Assembly (NCBI GenBank): GCA_040235415.1
Contig: JBECKR010000052.1
Location: 1 to 17,859, forward strand
Reading direction: 5' to 3'
Length of the DNA stretch: 17,859 nt
Origin: JBECKR01 sp040235415
GTDB taxonomy: Bacteria; Acidobacteriota; Polarisedimenticolia; Polarisedimenticolales; Polarisedimenticolaceae
In this document: piece by piece, positions 14,501 to 17,859 of the stretch
Layout of the letters: each line of letters opens with the position of its first letter
How positions within the stretch are numbered: position 1 is the first letter of the stretch
Notes under the pieces: model-generated
Told to the model about the DNA's origin: nothing
What the model saw: only the letters and a program-made list of their open reading frames with translations
Databases searched by the model: none
Translations under genes and position numbers: made by a program

Positions 14501-15369
14501 GCGCTCGCTCCGGCCCGGAACGAGATCCCTTCCCGCGAGAGCTTGCGCGCGCGGAACGCGCCCCACAGCGCCGCGCCGAGCGCGCCGGCGAAGACCGCGT
14601 CGGGGTGCGTCCGGACTTCGAGCGCCAGCCCCAGCTCCTCCGCTCCTTCGCGCAGCGCCTGCATCAGCCCGACGTCCGCGCCGAGGCCTCCGGTGACGAG
14701 GGCCGTGCCCCGTGCGCCGAGGCTCGACAGCAGCTTGAGGTAGCGTCCCGCCATCGACTGGTGGATTCCCTTGATGATGTCCGCGGTCGCGATGCCTCGG
14801 GACACCATGTTGATCACGTCGGTCTCGGCGAGCACCGCGCAGATCGAGGAGCAGGCCTCGGGCTCGCCGGAGTGAAGCGAGAGCGGGCCGATCTCGTCGA
14901 TCGTGATGCCGAGGTAGCGGCAGATGTTCTCGAGGAACTGTCCGGATCCCGACGCGCACTGGCTCGTCATGCGGTACCCGAGCACGCGGGCCCGCCCGTC
15001 GATCGAGACCGCGCGGGCGTGGAGGGCGCCGACGTCCAGCACGGTCCGCGCGTCCGGATCGAGGAACAGCCCCCCGCGGGCGTGGGTCGTCATGCCGTAG
15101 AAGTGCCCGGTCCGGGTCTCGAGCATCTCGCCCTCGCCCGTCGTCGCGACGTAGGCGAGATCGGAGCGACGGAGCTCGACGTCGGCGAGCACCGCGGCGA
15201 ACAGCTCCTCCACGACCCGCTTGGGATCTCGTCTCCGGATCCGCTCCTGGCGAATCCGGAGCACCCTCGCATCCTCGCCCTCCGACGCCTCGATCACCGC
15301 CACCTTGATGGCCGACGATCCGACGTCGACGCCCGCCACGAGCATGCGCCCCTCCCTCTTCCCGTTCAT
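14497..15369 (-). CDS. bcrD: Benzoyl-CoA reductase subunit D (BadG/BcrD-type ATPase activase)
   Basis: The 290-residue protein belongs to the BadF/BadG/BcrA/BcrD ATPase family (acetate kinase/actin fold). The phosphate loop is GVDVGSSAIKVAV (13-25). The bridging-cluster cysteines lie in SQCASGSGQFLENI (Cys138) and EACSSICAVLAETD (Cys163/167); the first motif is the form I know from BcrD/BadG. The length fits the roughly 30-kDa subunit. With BcrA it hydrolyses ATP to push electrons from ferredoxin through a shared [4Fe-4S] cluster to the ring-reducing subunits. The ATG at 15369 overlaps the bcrA stop (ATGA) and has gaggggg upstream. A second ATG at 15345, with its own gggagggg, is also plausible. 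Confidence 0.87.
   Translation of the reverse strand: MNGKREGRMLVAGVDVGSSAIKVAVIEASEGEDARVLRIRQERIRRRDPKRVVEELFAAVLADVELRRSDLAYVATTGEGEMLETRTGHFYGMTTHARGGLFLDPDARTVLDVGALHARAVSIDGRARVLGYRMTSQCASGSGQFLENICRYLGITIDEIGPLSLHSGEPEACSSICAVLAETDVINMVSRGIATADIIKGIHQSMAGRYLKLLSSLGARGTALVTGGLGADVGLMQALREGAEELGLALEVRTHPDAVFAGALGAALWGAFRARKLSREGISFRAGASA
15349..15356 (-). promoter_or_regulatory. Internal ribosome site for an alternative bcrD start
   Basis: Read on the minus strand this is gggagggg, 3 bases before an in-frame ATG at 15345 (residue 9 of the longer form). Starting there would give MLVAGVDVG, with the phosphate loop close to the N-terminus as is common in this family. Which start is used is undecided. 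Confidence 0.35.
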
Positions 15370-16661
15370 GCCGCCGCCCCCTCAGCCTCGCGCGCCGCGA
15401 ACAGCGCCGCGCCGAGCGCACCGGTGTAGATGCTGTCCGACGAGATGTTCATCGCGACGTCGCCGTAGTTCTCCCGCACGAGCTCCCCGAGCGCGGCGAC
15501 CGCGGCCTCGTTGTTCGCGACGCCGCCGGTGAACGTGAACTCGTTCGACACGCCTCCGGAGCGGGCCAGGAGCGACATCGCACGCAGGATGATGGCGCGA
15601 TGCAGGCCCGCCAGGATGTCCTCGCGCCGCTCGCCGAGCGAGAGCCGCTCCCTGAGCTCCGCGCCGGCGAACACCGTGCAGGTCGAGTTGATCCGAACGC
15701 GACGCTCCGAGGCGCACGCGAGCGGCCCGAGCTCGTGCACCCCGAGGTTCATCTCGTCCGCGATGTAGCCGAGGTAGCGGCCGCACCCCGCCGCGCAGCG
15801 GTCGTTCATCTGGAACGACGTGACGATACCGCGGCCGTCGACCTGGATCGCCTTCGTGTCCTGGCCGCCGATGTCGAGCACCGTCCGCGTCGCCGGGTAC
15901 AGGTGGTGCGCGCCGAGGCCGTGGCACAGGATCTCGGAGCGGATCTGCTCCTTCGGGAACGGGAGCGTCTGGCGACCGTAGCCCGTTCCGACGCTGGCGG
16001 CGCATTCCAGGGCGGCGCTCGCCGCGGCGTCGACGCCCCGGCGGACCTCGTCACCGACGTCGCTCGTGGTCCCGAGCGCGGCGCGGATGTGCTCGGTGAA
16101 GCGCTCGGAGGCCGCCGGCAGGTTCTCGACCTCGAGGATCGCCTTGTCGAACAGCGCCGCGAGGCGATCGAATCCGGCCCCCTCCTCCCGAGCGATCTCG
16201 TCCGCGATCCGCATGTACCGGCTTCCGGCGAGGTCGCGGAAGAAGTCGCTCCTGCGCCTCGCCCCCGGCGCGAACAGCTCGCCCGCTTCGCGCGTCATGC
16301 GATCGACGATCGCCTCGAAGGCCTCGCTCTCCGCCGCGAGCGACGCCCGCTCCGCGGCGAGCCGCCGGCCGATCTCGGCGAACGTCGCGAGCTGGGCGCG
16401 GTACTGCCGCTCGCGGAATCCGCGCTCGAGACGCTCCAGCACGCCGCGCGCCGTCTCGTCGTGGAGACCGATCCCGCGCAGCGCCTCGGCGAGCAATCCG
16501 AACCGGGCGTCGATCAAGGCCTCCCCCATCGCCACGTCGCAGGCGACGGCGTAGTTGCTGCGGCTGTTCGTGATGCCCCGACCCAGCACCTCCCCGCTCT
16601 CTCCGAGGATCACGGACTTCGTGGTCGTCGATCCGAGGTCGATTCCGACGCAGTACCTCAT
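15366..16661 (-). CDS. bcrA: Benzoyl-CoA reductase subunit A (BadF/BcrA-type ATPase activase)
   Basis: The 431-residue protein starts with the ATP-binding loop GIDLGSTTTKSVIL (6-19). It then has a long helical insertion (about 60-220), characteristic of BcrA/BadF rather than of the short 2-hydroxyacyl-CoA dehydratase activators. The second nucleotide motif is DIGGQDTKAI (263-272). The cluster ligands are Cys289 in NDRCAAGCGRYLGY and Cys328 in NSTCTVFAGAEL. The close is FTFTGGVANN and SIYTGALGAALFA. With BcrD it forms the ATP-dependent, oxygen-sensitive electron activator of class I benzoyl-CoA reductase. The ATG has gggagg upstream; both ends overlap neighbours by 4 bases (ATGA), which ties subunit ratios by translational coupling. 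A methylbenzoyl-CoA-type reductase is an alternative. Confidence 0.9.
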   Translation of the reverse strand: MRYCVGIDLGSTTTKSVILGESGEVLGRGITNSRSNYAVACDVAMGEALIDARFGLLAEALRGIGLHDETARGVLERLERGFRERQYRAQLATFAEIGRRLAAERASLAAESEAFEAIVDRMTREAGELFAPGARRRSDFFRDLAGSRYMRIADEIAREEGAGFDRLAALFDKAILEVENLPAASERFTEHIRAALGTTSDVGDEVRRGVDAAASAALECAASVGTGYGRQTLPFPKEQIRSEILCHGLGAHHLYPATRTVLDIGGQDTKAIQVDGRGIVTSFQMNDRCAAGCGRYLGYIADEMNLGVHELGPLACASERRVRINSTCTVFAGAELRERLSLGERREDILAGLHRAIILRAMSLLARSGGVSNEFTFTGGVANNEAAVAALGELVRENYGDVAMNISSDSIYTGALGAALFAAREAEGAAA

Positions 16662-17859
16662 GCCGCGCCTCCCGCGCGGCGCTGGGCGATCATCTGGAAG
16701 TACGACTCCAGCCTGTTCTTGATGTTCGCCGCCGAGAAGTACCGCGGGTCCACGAGGTCGCTCTCGATGAACCCGGCCGGCCGGCCGGTGCGGCGCTCGA
16801 CCTCCCGGAGCATCATCAACTGTCCCGCGCTGAAGGAGTTGCAGCTCTTGATGGAGTTGACGAGCAGTCCGTCGGCGTCGTACTCGCGAACGTAGCGCTC
16901 CAGGAGATCGACGCGCGACGGCAGATTCAGGTTCGTGTAGCAGCCCATGCAGTACTCCGCGAGGGACTCGAGCGGCCTCGACGGGTCGTGCCGGAACCCG
17001 GTGTCATAGACCCCGCCGACCTTGGTGTAGGTCGAGGCGACGACGACCGCGCCCTCGTCCGCGAACATCTTCCAGAACTGCCGGAAGCTGGTCCAATTCG
17101 GAGGCCCCTCGACGACGATGCGGAAGCGCTCCTCGCCGATCTCGCCGTCCGGCGTGACGGGGCCGAGCCGCTCGGCCACGCGCTCCTCGACCTCCTCGCG
17201 CAGCAGCCGGTAGTACTCGACCGCGTCGTCGGTGCCCCGGAACGCCGTGAAGATCGGTCCGATGTAGTACACGCCGCCGAAGTACGCGTCGATCGGCGAC
17301 GGCCGGCTCTTCGCCGACTGCAGGACGGTCACGAGGTCGTCCTCGGCCCGGGCCGAGCGCGCCAGCATCTCGCTCAGGCGCGCCTCGTCGTACCGGCGTC
17401 CCGAGACTCTCTCGAGGGCAGGGATGACGTCGGTGCGGAGCTGCTTCACGACGTAGTCGCGCATCGACGGCGTGACCGCGCCTCCGCCCTGGTACGGCAC
17501 GTGCAGCATGACCACCGGACAGTCGTACTCCTGCTTCAGCAGCTCGAACCACTTCATGAACGTGAAGCAGCCGGTGTACGACAGCAGCAGCAGGTCGGGA
17601 TCGGGCAGGCGCTCGCCCGTCGGGCCGACGTTCCCCGACTTCATCATGCCGATGTCGCACTTCACGTAGGTGCAGACGTCCTCGGAGTGGCCCGCCTTCT
17701 CGGCCTCCGTGATGAAGTCGCGGCTGCGGCCGCGCATCCCGGACTGGAGCGCGTTGATCTCGGGCAGCACCGGCAGCACGTCGAACGCGCGCAGCAGCTC
17801 CGTGAGGTTGCCCGGGACGAACGTGTAGACGCACTTCGCGCCGGTCTCCGGCGCCCGGG
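16658..17859 (-). CDS. bcrB: Benzoyl-CoA reductase subunit B (BadE/BcrB type), 5' end off window
   Basis: The frame stays open to the right edge, giving about 400 residues of a subunit usually near 435-440, so only a short N-terminal piece is missing. A GTG at 17777-17779 is internal: conserved sequence (YTFVPGNLTELLRAFDVLP) continues upstream of it. Other family marks are INALQSGMRGRSRDFI, HSEDVCTYVKCDIGMM, CMGCYTNLNLP, NSIKSCNSFSAGQ and ESDLVDPRYFSAANIKNRLE. Several cysteines would ligate a [4Fe-4S] cluster. BcrB and BcrC form the module that reduces the benzoyl-CoA ring to a cyclohexadiene. It overlaps bcrA by ATGA. In known clusters bcrC precedes bcrB, so bcrC is expected just right of the window. 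The BcrB rather than BcrC choice rests on length, motifs and order. Confidence 0.88.
   Translation of the reverse strand, partial: RAPETGAKCVYTFVPGNLTELLRAFDVLPVLPEINALQSGMRGRSRDFITEAEKAGHSEDVCTYVKCDIGMMKSGNVGPTGERLPDPDLLLLSYTGCFTFMKWFELLKQEYDCPVVMLHVPYQGGGAVTPSMRDYVVKQLRTDVIPALERVSGRRYDEARLSEMLARSARAEDDLVTVLQSAKSRPSPIDAYFGGVYYIGPIFTAFRGTDDAVEYYRLLREEVEERVAERLGPVTPDGEIGEERFRIVVEGPPNWTSFRQFWKMFADEGAVVVASTYTKVGGVYDTGFRHDPSRPLESLAEYCMGCYTNLNLPSRVDLLERYVREYDADGLLVNSIKSCNSFSAGQLMMLREVERRTGRPAGFIESDLVDPRYFSAANIKNRLESYFQMIAQRRAGGAA

Noticed and set aside
14497..16661. Activator of 2-hydroxyacyl-CoA dehydratase (HgdC type) instead of benzoyl-CoA reductase ATPases
   Set aside because: Two different ATPase subunits, the long insertion in the larger one, the SQCASGSGQFLENI motif and the adjacent BcrB all favour class I benzoyl-CoA reductase.
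15600..16895. Plus-strand open frame opposite bcrA and bcrB
   Set aside because: Compositionally biased shadow; the minus frames match benzoyl-CoA reductase subunits throughout.
17777..17779. GTG as the start of bcrB
   Set aside because: Conserved BcrB sequence (YTFVPGNLTEL) continues in frame upstream to the window edge, so the gene begins beyond it.

Overview
The window is 17.9 kb of very GC-rich bacterial DNA (about 70% by eye), densely coded. It holds 14 protein genes (two cut by the window edges) and no gene-free stretch longer than about 135 bases. I see no tRNA, rRNA, CRISPR array, transposase or phage gene. The contents are ATP-dependent benzoyl-CoA reductase genes, crotonases, an ADP-forming acyl-CoA synthetase, lipoprotein peptidases and a TolB-type propeller. 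They suggest a Gram-negative bacterium able to live anaerobically. The peptidase set recalls Acidobacteriota or relatives, but that placement is weak inference.

Layout. (1) 1-3727, plus strand: the 3' part of an M1-M28-PDZ metallopeptidase fusion, a hotdog thioesterase preceded by a perfect 15-bp inverted repeat that covers its ribosome binding site, and a YbaK/EbsC-type deacylase. (2) 3758-4861, minus: a TolB-like beta-propeller lipoprotein. (3) 4975-8706, plus: a tight three-gene operon of two crotonases (one without the usual catalytic glutamates) and a fused NDP-forming acyl-CoA synthetase. (4) 8710-10872, minus: a prolyl-oligopeptidase (S9A) lipoprotein. (5) 11006-12838, plus: a divergent SelO/YdiU-like pseudokinase-fold protein. 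(6) 12810-17859, minus: an operon read from right to left as bcrB (cut by the edge), bcrA, bcrD, a short-chain dehydrogenase, a GNAT acetyltransferase and an Rrf2-family regulator. All its junctions are 4-bp stop/start overlaps except one 21-bp gap.

How it may work together. The right-hand operon encodes class I benzoyl-CoA reductase, which reduces the aromatic ring of benzoyl-CoA using two ATP per two electrons. BcrA and BcrD form the ATP-hydrolysing electron activator; BcrB and BcrC (expected just off the right edge) bind the substrate. The SDR, crotonases and ADP-forming synthetase could process the alicyclic or acyl-CoA products, the synthetase recovering ATP. The GNAT and Rrf2 genes recall BadL and BadM of the Rhodopseudomonas palustris benzoate cluster, which suggests that the operon carries its own regulator. 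The most novel points are this compact reductase-plus-regulator operon, the SelO-like protein that lacks the usual lysine, and the ribosome-site inverted repeat.
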